Shown piece by piece: positions 40,586 to 49,173 of a stretch of DNA of 64,000 bases (position 1 is the first letter of the stretch; every line of letters begins with the position of its first letter). Below the pieces are notes generated by a model, which was not told where the DNA came from, did not search any database, and was given only the letters and a program-made list of their open reading frames with translations. The position numbers and the translations under genes are program-made. This DNA is from Kitasatospora aureofaciens. GTDB taxonomy: Bacteria > Actinomycetota > Actinomycetes > Streptomycetales > Streptomycetaceae. Where the stretch lies: the NCBI GenBank assembly GCA_000720845.1, contig JODU01000018.1, positions 173,626 to 237,625 of the forward strand, in the 5' to 3' direction.

Positions 40586-41242
40586 TCACCAGCCGCGCGC
40601 CCGCCATTCCGGCAGGTGCGGCCGCTCCGCGCCGAGCGTCGTGTCGTTGCCGTGCCCGGGGTAGACCCACGTCTCGTCCGGGAGCGCGTCGAAGACCTTG
40701 GTCTCCACGTCGTGGATGAGGCTGGCGAAGGCCTCCGGGTCCTTGAAGGTGTTCCCCACGCCGCCCGGGAACAGGCAGTCCCCGGTGAACAGGTGGGGAT
40801 GCCCGTGCGGGTCGTCGTAGACGAGGACGATGGAGCCCGGTGTGTGTCCGACGAGGTGGCGTGCGGTGAGCTGGACCTGACCCACCCGGATCGTGTCGCC
40901 GTCGTCGACCAGGACGTCGGTGGGCACCGGGATGCCCTCGGCGTCGAACCGCCCGGCGTGGGTGCGGGCGCCGGTGGCCGCGACGACCTCGGCGAGCGCC
41001 TGCCAGTGGTCGCCGTGCCGGTGCGTGGTGACGACGGACGCGATGCCGTCGTCACCGATCGTGCCGAGCAGGGCGTGCGCGTCGTTGGCGGCGTCGATCA
41101 GCAGTTGCTCGTCGGTGGCCCGGCAGCGCAGCAGATAGGCGTTGTTGTCCATCGGGCCGACCGCGACCTTGGTGATCATCAGGTCCTTGAGCTCGTGCAC
41201 GTCGGCGGGTCCGCCGACCGCCACCTCTCCGCTGTACGTCAT
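40586..41242 (-). CDS. Metallo-beta-lactamase-fold hydrolase (glyoxalase II-like)
   Basis: A 218-residue metal-dependent hydrolase. VVTTHRHGDHWQAL is the first metal-binding motif (HxHxDH variant THRHGDH). GHTPGSIVLVYDD supplies the second His, FTGDCLFPGGVGNT the bridging Asp, and VYPGHGNDTTLGAERPHLPEW the last His and a GloII-like tail. The substrate may be a thioester of mycothiol, because the gene upstream on the same strand has the mycothiol-dependent isomerase fold, but this is inference. A TAGGCT element lies about a dozen bases before the ATG. Confidence 0.85.
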   Translation of the reverse strand: MTYSGEVAVGGPADVHELKDLMITKVAVGPMDNNAYLLRCRATDEQLLIDAANDAHALLGTIGDDGIASVVTTHRHGDHWQALAEVVAATGARTHAGRFDAEGIPVPTDVLVDDGDTIRVGQVQLTARHLVGHTPGSIVLVYDDPHGHPHLFTGDCLFPGGVGNTFKDPEAFASLIHDVETKVFDALPDETWVYPGHGNDTTLGAERPHLPEWRARGW

Positions 41243-41292
41243 GACGGCCAGCCTAGCGGCGTGAGGCCGTCCGGAGACCGCGTCCCGCCCGC

Positions 41293-41979
41293 CTACAGGG
41301 GAGGCAGCACCGGCAGCGGGCCGCCCTCCACCCTGAGCGCCGAGCCCTCACGGCGACCGGCGAGCCAGCCGAGCAGATCGGCGGGGGGACCGGTGACGGT
41401 CACCTCGGCGGTGTCCGCCTCCCGTCCCGTGCGCCACGCGCGCGTGCCGTCCGTGAGCCTGGTCGGCGGCACCTCGGGGTGACCGGCGAACCGGGCGGCG
41501 AGGAAGTCGGTCTCCCGCTCGGTGAACTCCGCCGGAAGATCCTCCAGCGCGTAGCCGATGCCCAGGTCCACGTGGTGCAGCTCCACCTCGGCCCACCGCC
41601 GGAACGGCACCCTGGAGGCCGAGTCCGTGACCCCGTTGCGCAACTCCACGGTGCGCGACCAGTCCGCGGGGGCGGCCGAGGCGTCCTGGAACCGGGCCGC
41701 GCTCTCGCGCACGTCCGCGAGCTGCGCGTCCAGGGGTCGCGGGGCGTCCCGCTCGATGTCGGCGTCCCGGGCCTCGCCGGAGACGTACATGGGGCGTCCT
41801 TCGAGGACGTTCACGAGGGCGTCGGCGTTGCGGGCGAGGTGGGCGAGGACGTGGCCGCGACTCCAGCCGGGAAGCCGTGACGACTTCGTCACGGACGCGT
41901 TGTCCAGTTTCCCGACCGCGGTGAGCAGCCGCTCGGTCGCGTCACGTACAGACGCCAGGTCATGCGCGTGATCAATCAT
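41293..41979 (-). CDS. Maleylpyruvate isomerase family mycothiol-dependent enzyme
   Basis: A 228-residue protein with the DinB-like mycothiol-dependent maleylpyruvate isomerase fold. LPGWSRGHVLAHLARNADALVNVLEG contains the first metal-binding histidine, and RWAEVELHHVDLGIGY the Glu and His pair. The C-terminal 70 residues form the SCP-2-like small domain. Members use mycothiol for isomerisation or S-transfer; the substrate is unknown. ATG 41979 is chosen over upstream starts because a TAGGGT -10 element lies about nine bases ahead. The metallo-hydrolase gene follows 50 bases downstream. Confidence 0.83.
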   Translation of the reverse strand: MIDHAHDLASVRDATERLLTAVGKLDNASVTKSSRLPGWSRGHVLAHLARNADALVNVLEGRPMYVSGEARDADIERDAPRPLDAQLADVRESAARFQDASAAPADWSRTVELRNGVTDSASRVPFRRWAEVELHHVDLGIGYALEDLPAEFTERETDFLAARFAGHPEVPPTRLTDGTRAWRTGREADTAEVTVTGPPADLLGWLAGRREGSALRVEGGPLPVLPPL

Positions 41980-42124
41980 GCCGCCGACCCTAGACCGCAC
42001 CACACCTTCGGGTGAAGGTAGTGGGCGACCCCCGCAATTCGAATGCACGTGCTATAAGGTCGACTGCGGCGTCGGGCATGCTGGGAAGTCGGGGTTTGTT
42101 GACAACCGGTGAATCCGACCGGCG

Positions 42125-42147
42125 TTGTCAGTGGCTCCCCCTAGTCT
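42125..42147 (+). promoter_or_regulatory. RecA_NDp/PafBC-type DNA-damage promoter of uvrA
   Basis: TTGTCAGTG (42125-42133), eight bases and TAGTCT (42142-42147) match the consensus perfectly. It gives a leader of about 50 bases before the uvrA GTG. Confidence 0.88.
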
Positions 42148-42202
42148 GAGAAAGACGGGGGCCCCGCCCCTGTCACTTCTCTCAAGAAAGGTGCGGACCG
42201 GC

Positions 42203-45200
42203 GTGGCCGACCGTCTCATCGTCCGTGGCGCGCGCGAGCACAACCTGAAGAACGTCTCGCTCGACCTGCCTCGTGACTCGCTCATCGTCTTCACGGGCCT
42301 GTCCGGGTCGGGCAAGTCCTCCCTGGCCTTCGACACGATCTTCGCCGAGGGCCAGCGGCGCTACGTGGAGTCGCTCTCGTCCTACGCCCGGCAGTTCCTC
42401 GGCCAGATGGACAAGCCCGACGTCGACTTCATCGAGGGCCTCTCCCCGGCGGTCTCCATCGACCAGAAGTCGACCTCGCGCAACCCGCGCTCGACGGTCG
42501 GCACCATCACCGAGGTCTACGACTACCTGCGCCTGCTCTTCGCCCGCATCGGCAAGCCGCACTGCCCCGAGTGCGGCCGCCCGATCTCGCGCCAGTCGCC
42601 GCAGGCCATCGTGGACAAGGTCCTGGAGCTGCCGGAGGGCAGCCGCTTCCAGGTGCTGTCGCCGCTGGTGCGCGAGCGCAAGGGCGAGTTCGTCGACCTC
42701 TTCGCCGACCTCCAGACCAAGGGCTACTCCCGCGCGCGGGTGGACGGCGAGACCGTCCAGCTGTCCAACCCGCCCACGCTGAAGAAGCAGGAGAAGCACA
42801 CCATCGAGGTGGTCGTCGACCGCCTCACGGTGAAGGACTCCGCCAAGCGGCGCCTCACCGACTCCGTGGAGACCGCGCTCGGCCTGTCCGGCGGCATGGT
42901 CGTGCTCGACTTCGTCGACCTCCCCGAGGACGACCCCGAGCGCGAGCGCATGTACTCGGAGCACCTGTACTGCCCGTACGACGACCTGTCCTTCGAGGAG
43001 CTGGAGCCCCGCTCCTTCTCCTTCAACTCGCCCTTCGGCGCCTGCCCCGACTGCTCCGGCATCGGCACGCGCATGGAGGTCGACCCTGAGCTGATCGTCC
43101 CCGACGAGGACAAGTCCCTCGACGAGGGCGCCATCCACCCCTGGTCCCACGGGCACACCAAGGACTACTTCGCCCGCCTGATCGGCGCCCTCGCGGACGC
43201 GCTCGGCTTCCGTACCGACATCCCCTTCGCGGGTCTGCCGCAGCGTGCCCGCAAGGCCCTGCTGTACGGCCACAAGACCCAGGTCGAGGTCCGCTACCGC
43301 AACCGGTACGGCCGCGAGCGCCGGTACACCACGGCCTTCGAGGGCGCCATCCCCTTCGTCAAGCGTCGGCACAGCGAGGCGGAGAGCGACGCCAGCCGCG
43401 AGCGCTTCGAGGGCTACATGCGCGAGGTGCCCTGCCCCACCTGTGAGGGCACGCGCCTCAAGCCGCTCGTCCTCGCGGTCACCGTCATGGGCAAGTCGAT
43501 CGCCGAGGTCTCGGCGATGTCCATCAGCGACTGCGCGGACTTCCTCGGCGAGCTGACGCTCAACGCCCGGGACAAGAAGATCGCCGAGCGCGTGCTGAAG
43601 GAGGTCAACGAACGACTGCGGTTCCTGGTCGACGTCGGCCTGGACTACCTCTCGCTGAACCGCGCGGCGGGCACCCTCTCCGGCGGCGAGGCCCAGCGCA
43701 TCCGGCTGGCCACCCAGATCGGATCCGGACTCGTCGGCGTGCTGTACGTCCTCGACGAGCCGTCCATCGGCCTGCACCAGCGCGACAACCACCGGCTGAT
43801 CGAGACCCTCGTCCGGCTCCGGGACATGGGCAACACGCTCATCGTCGTCGAGCACGACGAGGACACCATCAAGGTCGCCGACTGGATCGTCGACATCGGC
43901 CCCGGCGCGGGCGAGCACGGCGGCAAGGTGGTGCACAGCGGTTCCGTCAAGGAACTGCTCGACAACGCCGAGTCGCAGACCGGCCTGTACCTGTCCGGTC
44001 GGAAGGCCATCCCGCTGCCCGACATCAGGCGCCCGCTCGATCCCTCCCGGCGGCTGACCGTGCACGGCGCCCGGGAGAACAACCTCCAGGACATCGACGT
44101 GTCCTTCCCGCTGAGCGTGTTCACGGCCGTCACCGGCGTCTCGGGCTCCGGCAAGTCGACGCTGGTCAACGACATCCTGTACACCCACCTCGCCCGCGAA
44201 CTGAACGGCGCGCGGAACGTCCCGGGCAGGCACACGCGCGTGGACGGCGACGACCTCGTCGACAAGGTCGTCCACGTCGACCAGTCGCCCATCGGCCGCA
44301 CCCCGCGGTCGAACCCGGCGACGTACACCGGCGTCTTCGACCACATCCGCAAGCTGTTCGCGGAGACGACGGAGGCGAAGGTGCGGGGCTACCTGCCCGG
44401 CCGGTTCTCCTTCAACGTCAAGGGCGGCCGCTGCGAGAACTGCGCGGGCGACGGCACGATCAAGATCGAGATGAACTTCCTCCCGGACGTCTACGTCCCG
44501 TGCGAGGTCTGCCACGGCGCCCGGTACAACCGGGAGACCCTGGAGGTCCACTACAAGGGCAAGTCCATCGCCGACGTCCTGAACATGCCGATCGAGGAGG
44601 CGACCGACTTCTTCGAGGCGGTGCCCGCCATCTCCCGGCACATGAAGACCCTGAAGGACGTCGGCCTCGGCTACGTCCGGCTCGGCCAGTCCGCGACCAC
44701 CCTGTCCGGTGGCGAGGCCCAGCGCGTCAAGCTCGCCAGTGAGCTGCAGCGCCGCTCCACCGGGCGCACGGTCTACGTCCTGGACGAGCCGACCACCGGT
44801 CTGCACTTCGAGGACATCAGCAAGCTGCTGACGGTCCTCGGCGGACTGGTCGACAAGGGCAACACGGTCATCGTCATCGAGCACAACCTCGACGTGATCA
44901 AGACCGCGGACTGGGTGGTCGACATGGGACCCGAGGGCGGCGCCGGCGGTGGCCTGGTGGTCGCCGAGGGCACGCCTGAGCAGGTCGCGGGCGTACCCGC
45001 CAGCCACACCGGCAAGTTCCTGCGGGACGTCCTGGGCGCCGACCGGGTCAGCGACGCGACCGCGGTGACCAGGCCGCGCAAGGCGGCGAAGACGGTGGCG
45101 ACCAAGACCACCGCCAAGAAGACCGCCACCAAGGCCGTCGCCGGCCCGGCCGCCAAGAAGGCGACCGCCAGCAAGACGGCCAAGACGGCGGCGAAGAAGG

Positions 45201-45247
45201 CCGCCAAGCCCGCCGCGAAGAAGACCACGCGGACGAGCAAGGCATGA
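42203..45247 (+). CDS. uvrA: UvrABC excinuclease subunit A with Lys/Ala-rich tail
   Basis: Damage-recognition ATPase of nucleotide excision repair, 1014 residues. The first Walker A is GLSGSGKSS (32-40), the second GVSGSGKST (about 646). The two ABC signatures are GTLSGGEAQRIRLA and TTLSGGEAQRVKLA. Zinc modules include CPECGRP, CPTCEG and CENCAGDG with CEVC. From about residue 957 the protein continues into a tail built of Lys, Ala and Thr (for example KKTATKAV, KTAKTAAKKAAK), resembling the DNA-binding tails of actinobacterial HU proteins and not part of E. coli UvrA. GTG 42203 gives the standard start ADRLIVRGAREHNL. It is driven by the damage promoter at 42125. Confidence 0.97.
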   Translation: MADRLIVRGAREHNLKNVSLDLPRDSLIVFTGLSGSGKSSLAFDTIFAEGQRRYVESLSSYARQFLGQMDKPDVDFIEGLSPAVSIDQKSTSRNPRSTVGTITEVYDYLRLLFARIGKPHCPECGRPISRQSPQAIVDKVLELPEGSRFQVLSPLVRERKGEFVDLFADLQTKGYSRARVDGETVQLSNPPTLKKQEKHTIEVVVDRLTVKDSAKRRLTDSVETALGLSGGMVVLDFVDLPEDDPERERMYSEHLYCPYDDLSFEELEPRSFSFNSPFGACPDCSGIGTRMEVDPELIVPDEDKSLDEGAIHPWSHGHTKDYFARLIGALADALGFRTDIPFAGLPQRARKALLYGHKTQVEVRYRNRYGRERRYTTAFEGAIPFVKRRHSEAESDASRERFEGYMREVPCPTCEGTRLKPLVLAVTVMGKSIAEVSAMSISDCADFLGELTLNARDKKIAERVLKEVNERLRFLVDVGLDYLSLNRAAGTLSGGEAQRIRLATQIGSGLVGVLYVLDEPSIGLHQRDNHRLIETLVRLRDMGNTLIVVEHDEDTIKVADWIVDIGPGAGEHGGKVVHSGSVKELLDNAESQTGLYLSGRKAIPLPDIRRPLDPSRRLTVHGARENNLQDIDVSFPLSVFTAVTGVSGSGKSTLVNDILYTHLARELNGARNVPGRHTRVDGDDLVDKVVHVDQSPIGRTPRSNPATYTGVFDHIRKLFAETTEAKVRGYLPGRFSFNVKGGRCENCAGDGTIKIEMNFLPDVYVPCEVCHGARYNRETLEVHYKGKSIADVLNMPIEEATDFFEAVPAISRHMKTLKDVGLGYVRLGQSATTLSGGEAQRVKLASELQRRSTGRTVYVLDEPTTGLHFEDISKLLTVLGGLVDKGNTVIVIEHNLDVIKTADWVVDMGPEGGAGGGLVVAEGTPEQVAGVPASHTGKFLRDVLGADRVSDATAVTRPRKAAKTVATKTTAKKTATKAVAGPAAKKATASKTAKTAAKKAAKPAAKKTTRTSKA

Positions 45248-45255
45248 GTCCGGAC

Positions 45256-45295
45256 GGCGCCGGGCCCCACGGGAGCATCCGTGGGGCCCGGCGCC
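45256..45295. terminator. Bidirectional terminator between uvrA and the YceI gene
   Basis: A perfect 17-bp stem (45256-45272 with 45279-45295; inner part GGGCCCCACGG) closes a GAGCAT loop, nine bases after the uvrA stop. It faces the convergent YceI gene as well. Confidence 0.9.
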
Positions 45296-45313
45296 CTCCG
45301 CGCGGCCGGGCGA

Positions 45314-45873
45314 TCAGCCGCGGTCGGCTCCACGAACTGCATGTCGAGCTGGATCTTCACGACCTCTCCCAGCAGCCCCGGCGCGAAGTCCAGGCCGTAC
45401 TCGCTGCGCCGGATCTCACCGGTCGCCTCGAACCCGGCGTGCCGGCCGCCGCCCTCCATCGGGACGTCCACCAGCCCGCCGAACTCCACGGCCAGCGTCA
45501 CCGGGCGGGTCACGTCGCCGATCGTCAGCTCGCCCTCCATGGCCCAGTCCTCGCCCGCGCCCGAAACCCGGGTCGAGCGGAAGGTCATCGTCGGCCGCTT
45601 CTCCACGTCGAGCAGGTCCGAGGCGCGTACGTGGGCGTCCCGATCGGCGTTCCCGGTGTCGATGGAGGCCAGGTCGACCGTCGCGGACACCCGGGTCTCC
45701 TCGGCCGTCCGACCGACATGAAGCTCGGTGTCGAAACCCGTGAAACGGCCCCGGACCTTGGCGATGCCGAGGTGGCGGACGGTGAAGTTCACCGAGGAGT
45801 GGAACGGGTCCAGGGCCCACGCCCCGGGAGCGATGGGCAGGGGAGCGGCGGGGGTGCGGGTGTCGTTCGTCAT
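45314..45873 (-). CDS. YceI family lipid-binding protein, 3' end frameshifted (no proper stop)
   Basis: A YceI-family lipocalin-like protein of about 186 residues that binds isoprenoid-type lipids. Family features are ALDPFHSSVNFTVRHLGIAKVRGRFTGFD, SIDTGNADRDAHVRASDLLDVEKRPTMTFRST, GDVTRPVTLAVEFGG and LLGEVVKIQLDMQF. The expected end is VEPTAA followed by a stop. The TGA is at 45314-45316 but is out of frame by one base (560 bases from the ATG). As written the frame runs on, through the 17-bp terminator and antisense to the end of uvrA, to 44773. A single C lost before the TGA explains this. It could be a genuine mutation or a sequencing error. It lacks a signal peptide. Confidence 0.75.
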
Positions 45874-45928
45874 GCCGTCCACCGTGCGGGCCGAGCGCTC
45901 CGCGTGGGAGACCGGCCCGAGCGTGGTA

Positions 45929-45941
45929 GTGACAGGGTCAC
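45929..45941. promoter_or_regulatory. Inverted repeat between YceI and XRE genes, candidate operator
   Basis: GTGAC and GTCAC flank AGG in the divergent promoter region (45929-45941). A site for the adjacent XRE regulator is plausible. Confidence 0.4.
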
Positions 45942-45975
45942 CCTTTCGCCCGTGCGCATGGGTACGTTCCATGAC

Positions 45976-46791
45976 GTGAGCGACAACGAGTTGGGCACGT
46001 TCCTGCGCAGGATGCGGGAGTCCGTCACCCCCGCCGAGGTGGGGCTGCCCGCCGGCTCCCGCCGCCGGACCCCGGGTCTGCGCCGCGCCGAACTGGCCAC
46101 GCTCGCCGGTGTCAGCGTCGAGTACCTCACCCGGCTGGAACAGGGGCGCGACCGCAATCCGTCCGTCCAGGTGCTCGGAGCCCTCGCCGACGCGCTGGAG
46201 CTGTCCCTGCGGGAGCGGATGCTGCTGCGCCGCCTGACCAAGGAGGCCGACGGCGGCGACCCGCTGCTCTGCGCCGCGGCCCCGTCGCGCAGCGATGGCG
46301 TGCGCCCCACCGTGCGGGCCGTGCTGGACCGGATGAAGTCCGCCCCCGCCGTGGTGCTCGACTGGATCGGTGACGTCCTCGCCCACACCGGCGGCTACGC
46401 CAGGCTGACCGGTCCGATCGGACTGCTGGACGGCGAGCGGCCCAACCTGCTGCGGTACGTGTTCACCGACGCGCGGGCGCGCGTCGCCTACCCCGACTGG
46501 GACCGGGTGGCCGACGACCTGGTCGCCCAGCTCCGGCACGGGGCTCCGCTGCGGGACCCGCACGTGAAGGACCTGGCCGACGAGCTGACGCTGACCGCCG
46601 GGGCGGACTTCACCGACCGGTTCTCCGACCTCGGCGCGGCAGCCCTGCGGGGCGGCTCCCAGCTCATGGAGCACCCCGAGGCCGGGCCGCTGCGGCTGCT
46701 GCACGAGACGCTGTCGCTGCCCGAGGAGGGCAGGCGGATCGTCGTGCACCTGCCCGCGGACGACGCCACGGCCGCCGCCCTGGACCGCTGA
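45976..46791 (+). CDS. XRE family regulator, MmyB-like
   Basis: A 271-residue transcriptional regulator. The helix-turn-helix covers about residues 5-70, with the typical RRRTPGLRRAELATLAGVSVEYLTRLEQGRDRNPS. The C-terminal part is the MmyB-like (PAS-type) ligand domain: VVLDWIGDVLAHTGGYARL, NLLRYVFTDARARVAYPDWD and EGRRIVVHLPADD. Ligands in this family are thought to be fatty acyl compounds. I use GTG 45976; ATG 45958 is in frame and possible. It is divergent from the YceI gene, and MmyB-like regulators usually control their divergent neighbour. Confidence 0.85.
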   Translation: MSDNELGTFLRRMRESVTPAEVGLPAGSRRRTPGLRRAELATLAGVSVEYLTRLEQGRDRNPSVQVLGALADALELSLRERMLLRRLTKEADGGDPLLCAAAPSRSDGVRPTVRAVLDRMKSAPAVVLDWIGDVLAHTGGYARLTGPIGLLDGERPNLLRYVFTDARARVAYPDWDRVADDLVAQLRHGAPLRDPHVKDLADELTLTAGADFTDRFSDLGAAALRGGSQLMEHPEAGPLRLLHETLSLPEEGRRIVVHLPADDATAAALDR

Positions 46792-46848
46792 ACGGCCGCC
46801 GCCCCGGCGCTCTGCGGGCCGTACGCCCGGCGGTCTGAGAGCGTCGCA

Positions 46849-46900
<52 letters not shown>

Positions 46901-46935
46901 GGCGGTGGCGGGCATCGGCTCCCGCTCCCGCTCCG

Positions 46936-47844
46936 TCAGACGGCGACTTCGTGGGCGTACGGCGGTTCCGCGCCCGCGCGGGAGCAGGTGACCGCCGCCG
47001 CGCGGGCGGCGAAGCCCAGCAGCTCCGCCCAGCCGTCCGGTCCCAGTGCGGCCACGGCCGCGTCGCCGAGGGCGTCCCGTGCCGCGAGGCCGTGCAGGAG
47101 TGCCGCGTTCACCGTGTCGCCCGCGCCGATCGTGTCCACCACCTCGACGCGCTCGCCCGGCACCGTGTACTCGCCCCCGTCACGGGTGAAGGCCGTCAGA
47201 CCGGCACCGCCCCGGGTGACCACGACCGCGGCCGGCCCCGCCGCGAGCCACTCACGGGGCGTGCCGCCGAGCCACTCGGCGTCCTCGGCGGACAGCTTCA
47301 GCAGCGACACCGACGGCAGCCAGCTCTTGAACCGGGCCCGGTAGGCGTCCGCGTCCGGGATCAGCCCGGCCCGGATGTTCGGGTCCAGCGCCGTGAACAC
47401 GCCTCGCGCGGCCGTCTCGCGCAGCAGTTCCTCGTACGCGCTCGCGCCCGGCTCCAGCACCAGCGAACAGGTCCCGAAGGAGACCGCGCGGGTGCCGGGC
47501 GGCAGACCGGCGGGCAGTGTGAACAGCCGGTCTGCCGTCCCGTCCACGTAGAAGGAGTACGCGGCCGAACCGTCCGCGTCGAGCGAGGCCACGGCGAGCG
47601 TCGTCGGCTCGGCCCCGCGCTGCACCGTCGAGACGTCCACGCCGGTCTCGCGCAGCCGGTCCAGCAAGGCCTCGCCGAAGGCGTCGTACGACACTCGTGA
47701 ACAGAACGCGACGGGCGAGCCGAGGCGGCCCAGCGCTACGGCCGTGTTGTACGGACCGCCGCCGAGTGCGGGCCGCAGCTCCGCGAGGGCGCCCGTGCCC
47801 TGCGGTACCAGGTCGATCAGTGCCTCACCGGCGACGACGATCAC
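46936..47844 (-). CDS. PfkB family carbohydrate kinase, fructokinase-like
   Basis: A 302-residue sugar kinase. IVVAGEALIDLVPQ and LGGGPYNTAVALGRLG are the N-terminal PfkB signature, DPNIRAGLI the substrate-lid region and VVDTIGAGDTVNAALLHGL the C-terminal signature with catalytic Asp. The pattern is closest to fructokinases. GTG 47844 overlaps the LacI gene stop by four bases (GTGA), so kinase and regulator are translationally coupled. No transporter for the sugar is present in the window. Confidence 0.88.
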   Translation of the reverse strand: MIVVAGEALIDLVPQGTGALAELRPALGGGPYNTAVALGRLGSPVAFCSRVSYDAFGEALLDRLRETGVDVSTVQRGAEPTTLAVASLDADGSAAYSFYVDGTADRLFTLPAGLPPGTRAVSFGTCSLVLEPGASAYEELLRETAARGVFTALDPNIRAGLIPDADAYRARFKSWLPSVSLLKLSAEDAEWLGGTPREWLAAGPAAVVVTRGGAGLTAFTRDGGEYTVPGERVEVVDTIGAGDTVNAALLHGLAARDALGDAAVAALGPDGWAELLGFAARAAAVTCSRAGAEPPYAHEVAV

Positions 47845-48926
47845 GGGAGGGTCCTTTCGTGGGCCTTGGTGTGGTCTTGTCCGGAATGCCCGGAGAGCGG
47901 TCCGGGCCGCTCGGCGCAGCCGCAGGAGTCACGGTGGACGAAGGCGCAGGGCAGCCGCAGGGTCCGCGCGGGCCGGTCCGGTGCGGCGAGTCGTTCGAGG
48001 AGCAGCCGGACGGCCCGCGCCCCGATGTCCTTGCTGGGCTGGGCGACGGCGGTGAGCCGGGGCGAGAAGAGGTCCGCCCAGGCGAAGTCGTCGAAGCAGC
48101 ACAGCGCGAGGTCACCGGGTACCGACAGGCCCCGGCTCCGGAGGGCGCGCAGGGCGCCGATGGTCATCGCGTTGTTGGCGGTGACCAGCGCGGTGGGCGG
48201 CACCGCCAGCGACAGCAACTCCGCCGTGGCCCGCTCGCCGCCGGCCGCCTCGGAGTCGCCGTGGACCAGCAGCCGCTCGTCGAACGGCAGCCCGGCGGCG
48301 GCGAGGCCGTGCCGGTACCCGGTGATCCGCTCCCGGGTCGTGCTGAGCCCCGGCCGGCCCGCGACCAGGCCGATCCGGCGGTGGCCCAGTCCGGCGAGAT
48401 GGCCCACCAGCAGGGTCGTCGGCTCGGCGCTCTCGGCGCAGACCTGGTCGAAGCGCGGGGTGTCCTCGCCCTCCGGCACGTCGACGATCCGGTCGAGGAA
48501 CACGGCCGGCACCCGGTGGCGGGTGAGGTAGGCGACGAGATCCCGGGGCTCGGCGGAGGGGGCGACGATCATGCCGTCCACCCGCCGCTCGTGCAGCAGC
48601 TGGACCACCTTGCGCTCGTGCCCGGGGTCGTCGTGCGGATCGGCGATGAGCAGGCTGTACCCGTGCTCCAGGGCACTGGCCTCGACGCCCTGGAGGATTT
48701 CCGTGAAGTACGGGTTGCTGACCGCCGACACCGCGAGGCCGATGGAGCGGGTCCGGGAGGTCACCAGGGAACGGGCCAGGGTGTTCGGCGTGTAGCCCAG
48801 CTCCTCGACGGCGTCCAGCACCGCCTGGCGGGTGTGCGGCAGCACCGGGCGGGTGTCGTTGAGCACGTGCGAGACGGTCGCCACGGACACCCCCGCGCTC
48901 CGTGCGACGTCGGCCATGGTCGCCAC
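47841..48926 (-). CDS. LacI family transcriptional regulator
   Basis: A 361-residue regulator. The LacI helix-turn-helix is MADVARSAGVSVATVSHVLNDTRPV (from residue 4), the hinge helix LGYTPNTLARSLVTSRT, and the periplasmic-binding-protein-like effector domain fills the rest with VSNPYFTEILQGVEASALEHGYSLLIADPHDD and FDDFAWADLFSPRLTAVAQPSKDIG. The GTG start at 48926 is followed closely by ATG 48917. It probably represses the kinase operon through the palindrome 67 bases upstream. Confidence 0.92.
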   Translation of the reverse strand: MATMADVARSAGVSVATVSHVLNDTRPVLPHTRQAVLDAVEELGYTPNTLARSLVTSRTRSIGLAVSAVSNPYFTEILQGVEASALEHGYSLLIADPHDDPGHERKVVQLLHERRVDGMIVAPSAEPRDLVAYLTRHRVPAVFLDRIVDVPEGEDTPRFDQVCAESAEPTTLLVGHLAGLGHRRIGLVAGRPGLSTTRERITGYRHGLAAAGLPFDERLLVHGDSEAAGGERATAELLSLAVPPTALVTANNAMTIGALRALRSRGLSVPGDLALCCFDDFAWADLFSPRLTAVAQPSKDIGARAVRLLLERLAAPDRPARTLRLPCAFVHRDSCGCAERPGPLSGHSGQDHTKAHERTLP

Positions 48927-48993
48927 CGGCGTACCCCCTCAACCCTTCGTGTGCGGTCGCGCTGTGGCCGGACCGTACCCCATGCCCCGGGGT

Positions 48994-49021
48994 GCGTAAA
49001 CGCTTGCGCAAGCGTTTACGC
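48994..49021. promoter_or_regulatory. 28-bp perfect palindrome, LacI-family operator
   Basis: Bases 48994-49007 (GCGTAAACGCTTGC) are exactly mirrored by 49008-49021. The core AACGCTTGCGCAAGCGTT has the central CG typical of LacI/PurR-type sites. It lies 67 bases from the LacI start and 152 bases from the divergent Rieske gene, so it could control both. Confidence 0.85.
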
Positions 49022-49173
49022 GCTCCGCGGGGCCTGGCCAAGATCCACCTGGAGACCTCGCTCAGGACCCCTCGTCCGGGCCACCCGGCCCGCGGTACCG
49101 CCCGGACCGCCGGATATCGTCGCCCTGCACCCGCACACCCCCACCCCCGCCCGTCCCGACCAGTGGAGATCCC

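Noticed and set aside
44773..45313. Long continuation of the YceI frame antisense to uvrA as a real domain
   Set aside because: It is hydrophobic low-complexity sequence that mirrors the uvrA Lys/Ala tail, and a strong terminator lies inside it; a one-base deletion is simpler.
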